Below are positions 54,557 through 63,025 of a DNA stretch of 64,000 nt, one piece after another. The notes below the pieces were generated by a model. That model did no database searches. It was not told where the DNA came from and was given only the letters and a program-made list of their open reading frames with translations. The stretch lies in assembly GCA_021604765.1 (NCBI GenBank), contig BQJP01000011.1, positions 1 to 64,000 on the forward strand, written 5' to 3'. Numbering within the stretch: the first letter of the stretch is position 1; every line of letters starts with the position of its first letter. This DNA is from Thermodesulfobacteriota bacterium (GTDB lineage Bacteria > Desulfobacterota_D > UBA1144 > Nemesobacterales > UBA2774). Position numbers and translations under genes: made by a program.

Positions 54557-57500
54557 TTAATCCTCCTTGATATTGTTATTTTTATTATTCTTTACACCCA
54601 TACCTCTACCTCTCCATAACGAGTAAACAACCGGAATAATCACAAGTGTTAATACAGTCGAAGTTATTAGTCCCCCGACCATAGGTGCTGCTATCCTCTT
54701 CATCATGTCTGCTCCGGTGCCAAGACTCCACATTAAGGGAAGTAGCCCCATAGTAGTAGACATTACTGTCATCATTTTGGGCCTTACTCTCTGCACTGCC
54801 CCATCAGTAATCGAACCATGAAGGTCTGTTATATTTTTCATTTTCCCTTCATCTTTCCATTTTTTATACGCCTCATCGAGATATATAATCATTACAACAC
54901 CTGTTTGTGCTGCTAGTCCCGCAAGCGCTATCATTCCTACCCAAACTGCTACACTCATATCGTAGCCTAATAGGTATAGCAACCAAATGCTTCCAACCAA
55001 AGAAAAGGGCACTGAAAGAAGGACAATCAAGGTCTCTGTTGCCGATTTAAAGTTCATGTAAAGCAAAAGAAATATTATGAGGACAGTAATTGGCAATATA
55101 ATAGTAAGTTTCTCTTTCACTCTTTGTAAGTATTCATATTGACCAGCCCATTCCAAAAAATATCCGGGCGGAAGATCTACCTTTTCCCGTATAAGCTCTT
55201 TTGCTTCATTTACGTACCCTTCATAGTTTTTTCCCTCAACATCAACAAAGACGTATCCGACTTTTTGCCCGTCTTCGTTTCTTATTTGAGGCGGACCCGT
55301 TGAGAAATTGATATCTGCCAGGAGCGAGATAGGAATCTGTGCTCCAGTAGGTGTAGAAATGACAACTCTTTCAAGTTCTTCTATGTCGGTTCTAAGTTCT
55401 CTCTGATACCGGACGTTTATCGGATATCTCTCCTGACCCTCTACCGTTTGTGAGATATTTTTCCCTCCGATCGCCGTTTCTATGACATCCTCGACATCTC
55501 CCACAGTAAGTCCGTATCTTGCAGCCTGCTCACGGTTAATATCAAAATCAAGGAAGTAGCCTCCGGTTACCCTTTCAGCAAAAACGCTCCTTGTACCCTC
55601 TAGATCAGATAATACGCCCTCGATTTCAACGCCTACGTCTTCAATAGTTTTAAGATCAGGCCCGAAAACTTTTATGCCGAGATTGCTCCTAAACCCTGTG
55701 GAAAGCATCTCTGTTCTTGTTTGAATGGGCATCCAGAATATATTTGCCATACCGGGGAATCTGACATTCTGGTTCATCTCCGCTAAGAGCTTGTCCCAAG
55801 TCATTCCAGGTCGCCACTGGTCTTTAGGTTTAAGTGTGATCACCGTTTCTACCATGCTAAGCGGAGCAGGGTCAGTAGCTGTACTAGCACGGCCTATCTT
55901 ACCAAATACTCTTTCGACCTCAGGGAACTCCATTAGCATCCTGTCCTGCGTGTTCAGTATTTTTGCAGCTTCAGTAATTGACATACCCGGAACAGCAGTG
56001 GGCATATATAAGATCGTGCCTTCATTTAAAGGAGGCATGAACTCGGAGCCAAGCTTGGAAAAAGGAATTAAAGTTATAACTAATATCACTAAAGCAGATA
56101 CTATTACAGTCTTTTTAAATCTAAGTGCGAACTTAACTACAGGGTTGTATAGCCATATTAGTCCCCTGCTTATAGGATTTTTGTCCTCAGGTCTTACCTT
56201 ACCCTTAATTAACAATACAATAAGTGCAGGTGTAATGGTAATGGCAAGAAGGGCAGAAAAGAACAATGAGAATGTTGTGGTGAATGCAAGTGGCTTGAAG
56301 AGCCTTCCCTCCTGGGCCTCAAGTGTAAATACAGGAAGGAAAGCAACAGTTATAACCAGAAGGGCAAAGAAAATTGGTTTTCCAACTTCCTTCATAGCGC
56401 CCACTACTATATTGAATCTTTCCCCCTTTTCTCCTTCCGACTGCCATTTCTCCAGTTTTTTATGGACATTTTCTACAAGCACAATCGATGCATCAACCAT
56501 TACCCCTATTGCAATTGCAATACCTCCCAAAGACATGATATTTGAGGTTAGTTTCATATAATAAATTGGAATAAACGCTATTAATATCGATAGAGGTATA
56601 GTTAGTATTGGAGTGATAGCACTCCTGAAATGAAAGAGGAAAACAATTATTACAATGCTTACTATAATCATTTCCTCTAATATTTTTTCTTTCAGTGTTG
56701 AAATGGCTCTTTGAATTAGGCCTGAGCGGTCATAAGTAGTCACTACTTCAACCCCTTCGGGCAATGAGGGCTTAATATCCTCTAATTTTTGCTTTACTCT
56801 CTCTATAACCTCTAAAGCGTTTTCACCATAACGCATGATCACAATGCCGCCTACCGTCTCACCTTTGCCGTCCAAGTCAGCAAGCCCTCTTCTAATGTCC
56901 GGGCCTAGTTGAACATTCGCGATATCTCTAATGTATACAGGTGTACCGTGCTTGTTAGCTTTAACAGGTATTAGCTCTATATCTTCTACTGATTTTATGT
57001 ATCCACGCCCCCTGACGAAATACTCGGTGGTTGCAAACTCAACAACCCTACCACCTACATCATTATTACTTCGCCTGATAGCAGTGATTACATCTTCTAA
57101 TGGGATATCGTAAGCAATTAGTTTATTGGGATCTATCTCCACCTGATACTGCTTTTCGAAACCGCCCACACTTGCAACCTCCGCAACTCCTGGAACTGAT
57201 TCAAGCCAATAGCGGAGATACCAGTCCTGGAATGTCCTAAGCTCAGCTAAATCGTTATTACCCGTTTCATCAACCAGAGCATATTGGTAGACCCATCCTA
57301 CCCCTGTTGCGTCAGGCCCTAAAGTGGGTGTGACTCCCTCGGGCAAACTACCTGACACTTCATTTAGATATTCAAGAATCCTGCTCCTAGCCCAGTACAT
57401 ATCAGTTCCGTCCTCAAAGATCACGTAAACAAAAGAAAGACCGAAGAAAGATTGCCCACGGACAAATTTCACATTAGGAGCAGCGATCATGGTTGTTGTT

Positions 57501-57706
57501 ATAGGATACGTAATCTGGTCTTCTACCAAGTCCGGGCTTCTGCCAGACCATTCGGTAAATACTATTACCTGAACATCTGACAGATCAGGTATTGCATCGA
57601 GAGGGGTATTTCTCATAGCCCAAAATCCCCATGCAGCCATGAAAAGCACTAGAATAATTGTTAGAAACTTGTTTTTTGACGAGTACTCAATAATTTTTTC
57701 TATCAT
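54557..57706 (-). CDS. cusA: Heavy-metal RND efflux pump (CusA/CzcA family)
   Basis: The inner-membrane proton-driven pump of a tripartite heavy-metal efflux system, 1049 residues with 12 helices. Family marks: N-terminal DAIPDLSDVQVIVFTEW near residue 36-52, VASVGGFEKQYQVEID near 178-193, GVMVDASIVLVENVHKKLE near 403-420 and the second-half TGVVMIIYLDEAY near 985. The three-Met copper relay of CusA (Met573/623/672 in E. coli numbering) cannot be confirmed by eye, though METs in the porter region are frequent (TEMLSTGFRSNLGIKVFG). Cu/Ag is favoured by neighbours; Zn/Co/Cd possible. Confidence 0.93.
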   Translation of the reverse strand: MIEKIIEYSSKNKFLTIILVLFMAAWGFWAMRNTPLDAIPDLSDVQVIVFTEWSGRSPDLVEDQITYPITTTMIAAPNVKFVRGQSFFGLSFVYVIFEDGTDMYWARSRILEYLNEVSGSLPEGVTPTLGPDATGVGWVYQYALVDETGNNDLAELRTFQDWYLRYWLESVPGVAEVASVGGFEKQYQVEIDPNKLIAYDIPLEDVITAIRRSNNDVGGRVVEFATTEYFVRGRGYIKSVEDIELIPVKANKHGTPVYIRDIANVQLGPDIRRGLADLDGKGETVGGIVIMRYGENALEVIERVKQKLEDIKPSLPEGVEVVTTYDRSGLIQRAISTLKEKILEEMIIVSIVIIVFLFHFRSAITPILTIPLSILIAFIPIYYMKLTSNIMSLGGIAIAIGVMVDASIVLVENVHKKLEKWQSEGEKGERFNIVVGAMKEVGKPIFFALLVITVAFLPVFTLEAQEGRLFKPLAFTTTFSLFFSALLAITITPALIVLLIKGKVRPEDKNPISRGLIWLYNPVVKFALRFKKTVIVSALVILVITLIPFSKLGSEFMPPLNEGTILYMPTAVPGMSITEAAKILNTQDRMLMEFPEVERVFGKIGRASTATDPAPLSMVETVITLKPKDQWRPGMTWDKLLAEMNQNVRFPGMANIFWMPIQTRTEMLSTGFRSNLGIKVFGPDLKTIEDVGVEIEGVLSDLEGTRSVFAERVTGGYFLDFDINREQAARYGLTVGDVEDVIETAIGGKNISQTVEGQERYPINVRYQRELRTDIEELERVVISTPTGAQIPISLLADINFSTGPPQIRNEDGQKVGYVFVDVEGKNYEGYVNEAKELIREKVDLPPGYFLEWAGQYEYLQRVKEKLTIILPITVLIIFLLLYMNFKSATETLIVLLSVPFSLVGSIWLLYLLGYDMSVAVWVGMIALAGLAAQTGVVMIIYLDEAYKKWKDEGKMKNITDLHGSITDGAVQRVRPKMMTVMSTTMGLLPLMWSLGTGADMMKRIAAPMVGGLITSTVLTLVIIPVVYSLWRGRGMGVKNNKNNNIKED

Positions 57707-57722
57707 TTATTATCTCCATCTA

Positions 57723-57742
57723 ACGAGACCAAGATGTCTCGT
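57723..57742. other. Short stem-loop between adaptor and pump genes
   Basis: ACGAGAC-N6-GTCTCGT, a perfect 7-bp stem in the 44-bp gap between the adaptor stop and pump start. It may tune translation or stability across the operon. Confidence 0.4.
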
Positions 57743-57750
57743 AGAAATCC

Positions 57751-59274
57751 TTAGTGATTGTGTAACTGAGGTTGCTGTATCTCAGATTCATTGTTTATAT
57801 CTTGTTCCAACTTAGGCTCTAATTTCTGTGTTGATTCCTGATTACTTTCATCCTCACCCCAGGTTGCGACAGCTGCTTGGACTTTACTTTCGGAATCAAT
57901 TAGGAAATTAGCTCTTGAAACTACCTGCTCGCCGCTTTTTAAACCCCTAAGCACTTCATAATAACTCCCTGTTTTTAGGCCAAGCTGTACTCTTCTTATT
58001 TCAAAAATACCGTTTCCTTTATCTACAAAAACGACATCCTGTTTCCCTGTCCTTAAAACAGCACTTGTAGGTATTGAAAGTTTTTCCCCAATGGGAATTT
58101 CCAGACTAATATCCGCATACATTTCAGGAAGAAGCTTTAGATCGGGATTTGGGAACTCCAGACGAACTTTCACTGTTCTTGTCTCAGGGTTTAAATGAGG
58201 ATTTATGAACTTAACTTCGCCTTCAAATACCTCTCCGGGAAAAGAATCCAAAGTCATTTCAGCCTTCTGCCCCAGCTTAATCATAGATATTTCATTTTCG
58301 TAGATATCTACTTGCACCCAAACTCTTGAGTGATCGGCAATTGTATATACAGTGGTATTAGGATCTACAAACTTATTCTCAAAAGCGTTTTTTTCAATAA
58401 CATTGCCTGAAATCGGGGAGTAAATAATAACACTGTCTTTTACTTTTCCGGTTCTTTCCAAGTCTTTTATCTGATTTTCTGAAATGTCCCAGAGTTCAAG
58501 CCGTCTTCTGGTAGCTTCCATTAAGGAATTTGCCCCTTGTGAAATTTCCGGGAAATCACTTTTAGCTAATAAGTCTTTTGAGCGAAGAGCTAGCAGATAT
58601 TCTTCTTGGGTAGATACCAGTTCAGGGCTGTAGATTGAAAAAAGCGGGTCCCCTTTACTCACATACTGCCATGTAAAATCAACAAAAACTTTGTCGATCC
58701 AACCTTCTATCTTTGTATGAATGTGCTCAATATTAGTTTCCTCAATTTCAACCATCCCAACTGTCCGTATATCTTTATCTAAAGTTCTCATCATTACAGG
58801 TTCAGTTTTTATACCGATTAATTGCTGCCTTTCAGGATTTACTGAAAATGTAGATTTCACTTCTTGATCACTGCCTGTTTTTGGACGAACCCCCATGCTG
58901 CTATGATCATGCCCCTGCATACCAGCCATGTCTTCTCCGTTTTCTGTACTGTCTTTTTCTTCCATTCTCTCTTGTGCCATAGGTTCTATTTGAGAATTAT
59001 CTTTTTCCCATACCGGAGTAGTTTCCATACCACATATAGGACATTGTCCGGGCTCTTTCATTCGGACTGAAGGGTGCATTGCGCAAGTCCAATAGTCTAT
59101 TTCACCCTCTTCAGTGAACACAGGTCTGTACTGATGTTCGTGTTTGTCTTCAAGAATTGGGATTTTATTAATCAAGGGAATATTCGCACCGTATGTATAT
59201 AGAACAAAACCTCCGATTACTAACACCACGAATATCCACAAAATCTTGTACAGTCTATTTTTGGTTTGTGACAT
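57751..59274 (-). CDS. cusB: RND periplasmic adaptor (CusB type) with heavy-metal-binding domain
   Basis: A 507-residue membrane-fusion protein. N-terminal membrane helix (about residues 10-30). Near residue 58-82 the motif YWTCAMHPSVRMKEPGQCPI starts the short heavy-metal binding domain known in copper/silver adaptors, followed by a Met/His stretch (MAGMQGHDHSSMG) that could hand Cu to the pump. Then lipoyl/barrel-sandwich parts around 180-215 and 290-330. The start overlaps the end of the outer-membrane channel gene by 20 bp. Confidence 0.92.
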   Translation of the reverse strand: MSQTKNRLYKILWIFVVLVIGGFVLYTYGANIPLINKIPILEDKHEHQYRPVFTEEGEIDYWTCAMHPSVRMKEPGQCPICGMETTPVWEKDNSQIEPMAQERMEEKDSTENGEDMAGMQGHDHSSMGVRPKTGSDQEVKSTFSVNPERQQLIGIKTEPVMMRTLDKDIRTVGMVEIEETNIEHIHTKIEGWIDKVFVDFTWQYVSKGDPLFSIYSPELVSTQEEYLLALRSKDLLAKSDFPEISQGANSLMEATRRRLELWDISENQIKDLERTGKVKDSVIIYSPISGNVIEKNAFENKFVDPNTTVYTIADHSRVWVQVDIYENEISMIKLGQKAEMTLDSFPGEVFEGEVKFINPHLNPETRTVKVRLEFPNPDLKLLPEMYADISLEIPIGEKLSIPTSAVLRTGKQDVVFVDKGNGIFEIRRVQLGLKTGSYYEVLRGLKSGEQVVSRANFLIDSESKVQAAVATWGEDESNQESTQKLEPKLEQDINNESEIQQPQLHNH

Positions 59275-60583
59275 TTTGTTCTCTCCTAATCTTGTTATTG
59301 TTTATTACTTCTTCCGAAGTAGACAATCCACTCCCTATCAAATCAATCGCGGCGATTTCCTCAATTCGGGTCAGAGCTTTGTGATAAGAAGTTAGTTGTC
59401 CGTAGTATTCAAGTTCGAAGTTAAAAAGAGTTATCAAGTTATCCAGCAAGGTGAGGAAATCTATATCCCCAACTTGATAGCCTGATATCGCTGATTCAAG
59501 CGATAGTGATGATTGAGGAATGATTCCTGTTTGATATAGATTAAGGAGTTTTGCAGCTGTGGTTGCTGTAATATAATTGTCTTTTACCTCAAACAGGAGA
59601 CTATTTTTGGTAGCTTCGTAGTTCTGTTGTGCTTCTGAAACCTCCAAAACCGCTTCCTTGACTCCAAATCTTTCTTTTCTCCAGTAGTAGAGTGGTACTT
59701 TTAGGCCGAGACTAACTTGCCAGATATCATCCAGATCACCGTTCCCTCCATCACGGTTAAAGTAGGTAGCTCCAAGTATAAAGTCAGGGAGATATTGTTT
59801 CTTTGCCAGTTTTAAAGATTCTTCTCTGCTATCAATTATTTCTGAGCTTGATTTAAGCAGTGGTGCGCGCTCAGAAGTTGCATCGGTAATTTCAGAAAGT
59901 GTTACTGTAAGTTCCGATTTTGCGATTTCCTCAGGCTCTCCGAGTGGAGAGTCAAGCGGGCGGTTCAATATTTTTTTTATTTTTGTCTCTACAATCTCCT
60001 TTCTCTCATTTAAAAGCTCAAGTCTTTCAATGAATCCTGACAACTCTACTTGAGCTTTCAAAACATCTTGCTGTATTCCCATTCCTACTTCATATTTTAC
60101 TTCTGCGATCTTAGTAAATTTTTCAAGCAATTCCTTGTTTCTATTAGTAATCTCTATTGATTTATTGATAAAGAACCACTCAAAGTAAGCTTCTTTTAAA
60201 TCAGCTATCACTTTTCTACTTATTGCATCAGAAAGCCATCTTTGAGATTCGGATTCTTGTTGAGCTATCTCTTCTTTCGAAGAGAGTTTTCCAGGAAATG
60301 GTATTTCCTGAGTAACAAAGGCTTGTATATCAGACCTTGGGTCTTCACCTAAAGTTATATCGGAGAAACTGACATTTTTGATTCTTCCTCCTATTATAGG
60401 ATTAGGTAAAGAACCTTCTTGAGAAGGACGCATGGTAGATGCTTCCCACCTTGCTTTTGAAGCTTTTATTTCAGGGTTATTTTCACTGGTTTCCTGAACT
60501 AATGAATCCAGTTTTACTACTTCAGCACTTGCATTAATTCCGAAAATTAATGTAGCGAATAAAATAATTTGGAATAACTTCAT
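59255..60583 (-). CDS. cusC: TolC-like outer-membrane efflux channel (CusC/CzcC type)
   Basis: A 442-residue outer-membrane factor with signal peptide (about residues 1-20) and two internally repeated TolC-type helical parts (about 30-215 and 225-420), for example QEIPFPGKLSSKEEIAQQESE near 90-110 and GLKVPLYYWRKERFG near 290. It completes the tripartite metal exporter with the adaptor and pump genes downstream. Upstream lies a 9+2+9 palindrome at 60,686-60,705. Confidence 0.92.
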   Translation of the reverse strand: MKLFQIILFATLIFGINASAEVVKLDSLVQETSENNPEIKASKARWEASTMRPSQEGSLPNPIIGGRIKNVSFSDITLGEDPRSDIQAFVTQEIPFPGKLSSKEEIAQQESESQRWLSDAISRKVIADLKEAYFEWFFINKSIEITNRNKELLEKFTKIAEVKYEVGMGIQQDVLKAQVELSGFIERLELLNERKEIVETKIKKILNRPLDSPLGEPEEIAKSELTVTLSEITDATSERAPLLKSSSEIIDSREESLKLAKKQYLPDFILGATYFNRDGGNGDLDDIWQVSLGLKVPLYYWRKERFGVKEAVLEVSEAQQNYEATKNSLLFEVKDNYITATTAAKLLNLYQTGIIPQSSLSLESAISGYQVGDIDFLTLLDNLITLFNFELEYYGQLTSYHKALTRIEEIAAIDLIGSGLSTSEEVINNNKIRREQNVTNQK

Positions 60584-60685
60584 ATTATTTTCTCCGTTTC
60601 TTAATTACTAATTACGACCTCACAAAATGGAGGTTAGATAAATTTCTTAACAAACTTTTCGAAAGAATAGATATAGAGGGACCAT

Positions 60686-60705
60686 GATAGCAAAAATTTG
60701 CTATC
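60686..60705. promoter_or_regulatory. Palindrome upstream of the efflux genes, possible operator
   Basis: GATAGCAAA-AA-TTTGCTATC, nine-base perfect arms, about 100 bp before the channel gene start. No T-run follows on the minus strand, so an operator or mRNA stem is more likely than a terminator. It does not match the sigma-54 activator's TGTTG-N6-CAACA sites. Confidence 0.5.
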
Positions 60706-60736
60706 CTTGATCAATAGATGTATTGGGAGTGGTGAT

Positions 60737-61129
60737 TTATAGTAAAAAGCTAGAAACAGATAAGTATATATTCGGTGGATCGTGAGAACTACTAGAGTTT
60801 ATTAAATCTATGTTTTTTGAGATTTTTGAATCAAAATGATCTGGAAAATCTAATAAATATAGAATTGCTAATATGTTTTTATCTAAATTTACTTCTATAG
60901 ACGAATTGGTTAAGCCTTCGTAACAGCATTCAGAATTTTCTATATCAGTCGAGCTACTATTTTGAATTAATGCTTGAGCTTCATCTGCACTATCAGCACC
61001 ACTATGATTTCCCATATCACAATGAGAGCCCATTTCGTCAGAGCTTTCAGCTATGAGAACAGTTGCTGAACAGACACCGCTATAACAAAGCGCTAAACTA
61101 AATATTAGAAATAAACTTAGAAATCTCAT
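60737..61129 (-). CDS. Exported Cys/His-containing small protein, first gene of RND series
   Basis: A 130-residue protein with a signal peptide (about residues 1-22, ending VCSA). The mature part has MGSHCDMGNHSG and SECCYE, possible metal contacts, and ends DPPNIYLSVSSFLL. Similar short proteins precede Czc/Cus operons in other bacteria and are thought to sense or bind metal; the exact family is not assigned. The predicted transcription start is within a few bases of the ATG, and no Shine-Dalgarno is seen, so translation may be leaderless. Confidence 0.7.
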   Translation of the reverse strand: MRFLSLFLIFSLALCYSGVCSATVLIAESSDEMGSHCDMGNHSGADSADEAQALIQNSSSTDIENSECCYEGLTNSSIEVNLDKNILAILYLLDFPDHFDSKISKNIDLINSSSSHDPPNIYLSVSSFLL

Positions 61130-61136
61130 ATCACAA

Positions 61137-61164
61137 ATAATAGCAATATATAATTCGATGTCAA
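61137..61164 (-). promoter_or_regulatory. Sigma-70-type promoter of the RND operon
   Basis: Minus strand TTGACA (61,164-61,159), 16-bp spacer, TATTAT (61,142-61,137). Predicted start at about 61,130, next to the ATG at 61,129. Confidence 0.6.
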
Positions 61165-61180
61165 CTAATCATTAAAATTT

Positions 61181-61204
61181 AATGTCAGTAGATATGTCAG
61201 TAAC
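61181..61204 (+). repeat. Right inner repeat, probable integrase arm site
   Basis: A 24-bp element, 21 of 24 positions identical to 26,791-26,814 and in the same orientation, with two ATGTCAGTA-like halves. It lies about 110 bp inside the right att site. Confidence 0.6.
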
Positions 61205-61315
61205 TCAAAGGTAGAATATGTATAAAGCCAAACAACTCCAAATACAAAAGTTAAGTGATCTATTGTCCTTAGATTCTATCTCTTTATACTACTTTATACT
61301 GATATTCTATTTATT

Positions 61316-61362
61316 AGGATTCCTAATCCTGAGGCCAGAGGTTCGAATCCTCTCGGGGACGC
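61316..61362 (+). repeat. Right attachment site (attR): displaced tRNA-Arg 3' end
   Basis: 47 bp matching 26,697-26,743 with a single T-to-C change in the variable loop; it stops after the base where CCA would start. Not a functional tRNA because the 5' half is absent. It marks the right end of the island. The gap 61,130-61,593 otherwise holds the promoter and repeat above and a terminator at 61,501. Confidence 0.92.
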
Positions 61363-61500
61363 ATCAAGCCCAGTAGCCAGAAATAACCCCTCTTTTATTA
61401 TTTAAAGAGAAATTGTTCTTGACTTCTTAAGAACGATGCTTTATATTATTTATGAAACTTAAGTAACGTACTTAAATTCATCCTCCATCCTCCTTTAAGA

Positions 61501-61536
61501 AAGAGGAAGCAAATCAGAAAGGACTTGCTTCCTCTT
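61501..61536 (+). terminator. Strong hairpin, probable original tRNA-Arg terminator
   Basis: AAGAGGAAGCAA (61,501-61,512) pairs perfectly with TTGCTTCCTCTT (61,525-61,536), a 12-bp stem with a 12-nt loop, followed by a T-rich stretch CTCTTTATTT. It lies about 140 bp after the att copy, where the tRNA transcript would have ended before the island arrived. Confidence 0.65.
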
Positions 61537-61593
61537 CTCTTTATTTAGGCACTTTTACCAGAGTTTTGATCAGTTATAATAATCCAAACTATT

Positions 61594-62523
61594 ATGGACA
61601 AGATACATATTATTCTCTTTTATAAGTTCAGTGAAATACAAAATCCTGAAGATTTTGTAGAGAGGCATCTGAATTTCTGTACAAAAGTAGGTCTACTTGG
61701 AAAAATTTTGGTAGCCAAAGAAGGGATCAATGGCTCACTTTCAGGATCAGAAGATCAAATCAATAAATATAAAGAATTTTTAACAAGCTTTAGTCAATTC
61801 TCTGATATTAATTTCAAAGAGGAAATTGGAACATTTAACCCGTTTAAAAAAATGATTGTCCGCCAAAAGAAAGAAATTATAAGAATGGATCAGAACCTTG
61901 ATCTAAAAAATAGAGGAGAATACATCTCTCCTCAAGAGTTAATGGAACTATACGAAAGCGATGAAGAGTTTATTGTGCTCGACACCAGGAACAATTATGA
62001 ATCGGAGGTAGGGAAATTTAAAAATGCTATCACACCGGATATAGATACTTTTCGAGAATTTCCCGAAGCACTCAAAGCTCTCGAGGACAAAAAGGACAAA
62101 AAGATAATAACCTATTGCACCGGTGGCATAAGGTGCGAGAAGGCAACTTCTTATATGATAAAAAGTGGTTTTACGAACGTTTATCAACTACAAGATGGTA
62201 TTATAAACTTCTGTCAGCAGTTCCCCAATACACTATGGGAAGGAAAGTGTTTCGTGTTTGATCAGAGGCTATTATCACATGTCGACCCTGAGGCAGAACC
62301 AATAACAAACTGCATTCATTGTAATCAAACTTGTGACCGTTATCAGAACTGCAAAAACCCAACTTGTGACGATTTTATCGTATTATGCGAGGATTGTGGT
62401 AAAAAGTTCAACGGTTGCTGTAGTGATAACTGCATAAGTGAATATAAAACCTATACAGCTAAGAAATCAAGAGAAAGACAAGGTTATAAGAGTAAAGAAC
62501 AAACCCTAGGGGGGATAGAATGA
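61594..62523 (+). CDS. trhO: tRNA uridine(34) hydroxylase, rhodanese family (TrhO/YceA)
   Basis: TrhO makes 5-hydroxyuridine at position 34 of some tRNAs using O2. 309 residues: an N-terminal ferredoxin-like acylphosphatase-type part (about 1-95), a rhodanese domain with the active-site loop TYCTGGIRCEKA (Cys near 175 and 181), and a C-terminal Cys-rich region (CIHCNQTCDRYQNC...CEDCG) typical of this family. It lies just outside the island and is coupled to a small secreted protein gene by a 4-bp overlap. Confidence 0.9.
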   Translation: MDKIHIILFYKFSEIQNPEDFVERHLNFCTKVGLLGKILVAKEGINGSLSGSEDQINKYKEFLTSFSQFSDINFKEEIGTFNPFKKMIVRQKKEIIRMDQNLDLKNRGEYISPQELMELYESDEEFIVLDTRNNYESEVGKFKNAITPDIDTFREFPEALKALEDKKDKKIITYCTGGIRCEKATSYMIKSGFTNVYQLQDGIINFCQQFPNTLWEGKCFVFDQRLLSHVDPEAEPITNCIHCNQTCDRYQNCKNPTCDDFIVLCEDCGKKFNGCCSDNCISEYKTYTAKKSRERQGYKSKEQTLGGIE

Positions 62524-62933
62524 GAACTTTATTGATAATTGCAATTCTAGGAATATCTACCAATTTTGCATTCTCAGAGTGCACAGATTATATGCAGGCT
62601 TTTAACAAACATCAGCTAGTAATAAAGGGAATGATGGATCTAAATTTTCAGGGCAAGATGAATGCGGAGGTAGGAGATGCAATCGGCAAGCGCCTTCAAG
62701 AAGCGCAAAAACCGCTTGATGCCGGAGAATACAATAAGGCTTGTGAAATGTATGATTCTATCCTTGATGATTATAAATTTGACAAATCATTCGGCGAAGC
62801 TCCTACGCTTGACAAAAAAGAATCTAGTAACAGCAGTTCAAGCAATGACGCAAGTGCAACTTCAGCGACATCCTCCTCAAGCGAAGCTTCCTCTTCTGCT
62901 GATTCAGCAGCCACTCAACCGACAAACAAATAA
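62520..62933 (+). CDS. Small exported protein with Ser/Ala-rich tail
   Basis: A 137-residue protein: signal peptide (about residues 1-19), a helical domain (about 22-95) and a low-complexity Ser/Ala/Thr tail from about residue 100 (SSNSSSSNDASATSATSSSS). The ATG overlaps the trhO stop (ATGA) with GGGGG upstream. The tail could act as a linker or surface spacer. No family is recognised. Confidence 0.75.
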   Translation: MRTLLIIAILGISTNFAFSECTDYMQAFNKHQLVIKGMMDLNFQGKMNAEVGDAIGKRLQEAQKPLDAGEYNKACEMYDSILDDYKFDKSFGEAPTLDKKESSNSSSSNDASATSATSSSSEASSSADSAATQPTNK

Positions 62934-63025
62934 ACAACTTTAAGTATTTCAATACTGTGGATGGTTACCGCTCATAAGATTGGTATAATTCTTTGTGAAT
63001 CTTTTTAAGAAAGGATCGACACTAT

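Larger units (their letters stand above)
26697..61362. mobile_element. Integrative genomic island carrying metal-resistance and energy genes, inserted in tRNA-Arg
   Basis: Bounded by a 47-bp direct repeat: the 3' end of tRNA-Arg (26,697-26,743) and a copy at 61,316-61,362 with one mismatch. A tyrosine integrase starts the element next to the intact tRNA, an excisionase-like protein and a DnaB-like ATPase follow, and a second 24-bp repeat lies just inside both ends. No conjugation or phage structural genes are seen, so it is an integrative element without visible transfer genes. Cargo: RND efflux, CopB-type ATPase, CDF, periplasmic metal proteins, cytochromes, phosphoketolase/acetate kinase, GH13 phosphorylase, and a sigma-54 two-component system. 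Confidence 0.9.

Noticed and set aside
60584-61300. Sigma-54 promoter or TGTTG-N6-CAACA enhancer before the RND operon
   Set aside because: No GG-N10-GC element with matching flanks was found on the minus strand; a sigma-70-type promoter fits better.
61316-61362. Second tRNA-Arg gene
   Set aside because: Only the 3' half is present; the acceptor 5' strand, the D arm and CCA are missing. It is an att copy.
26697-61362. Prophage or full conjugative element
   Set aside because: No capsid, portal, terminase, lysis, relaxase or type IV secretion genes are seen between the att sites.
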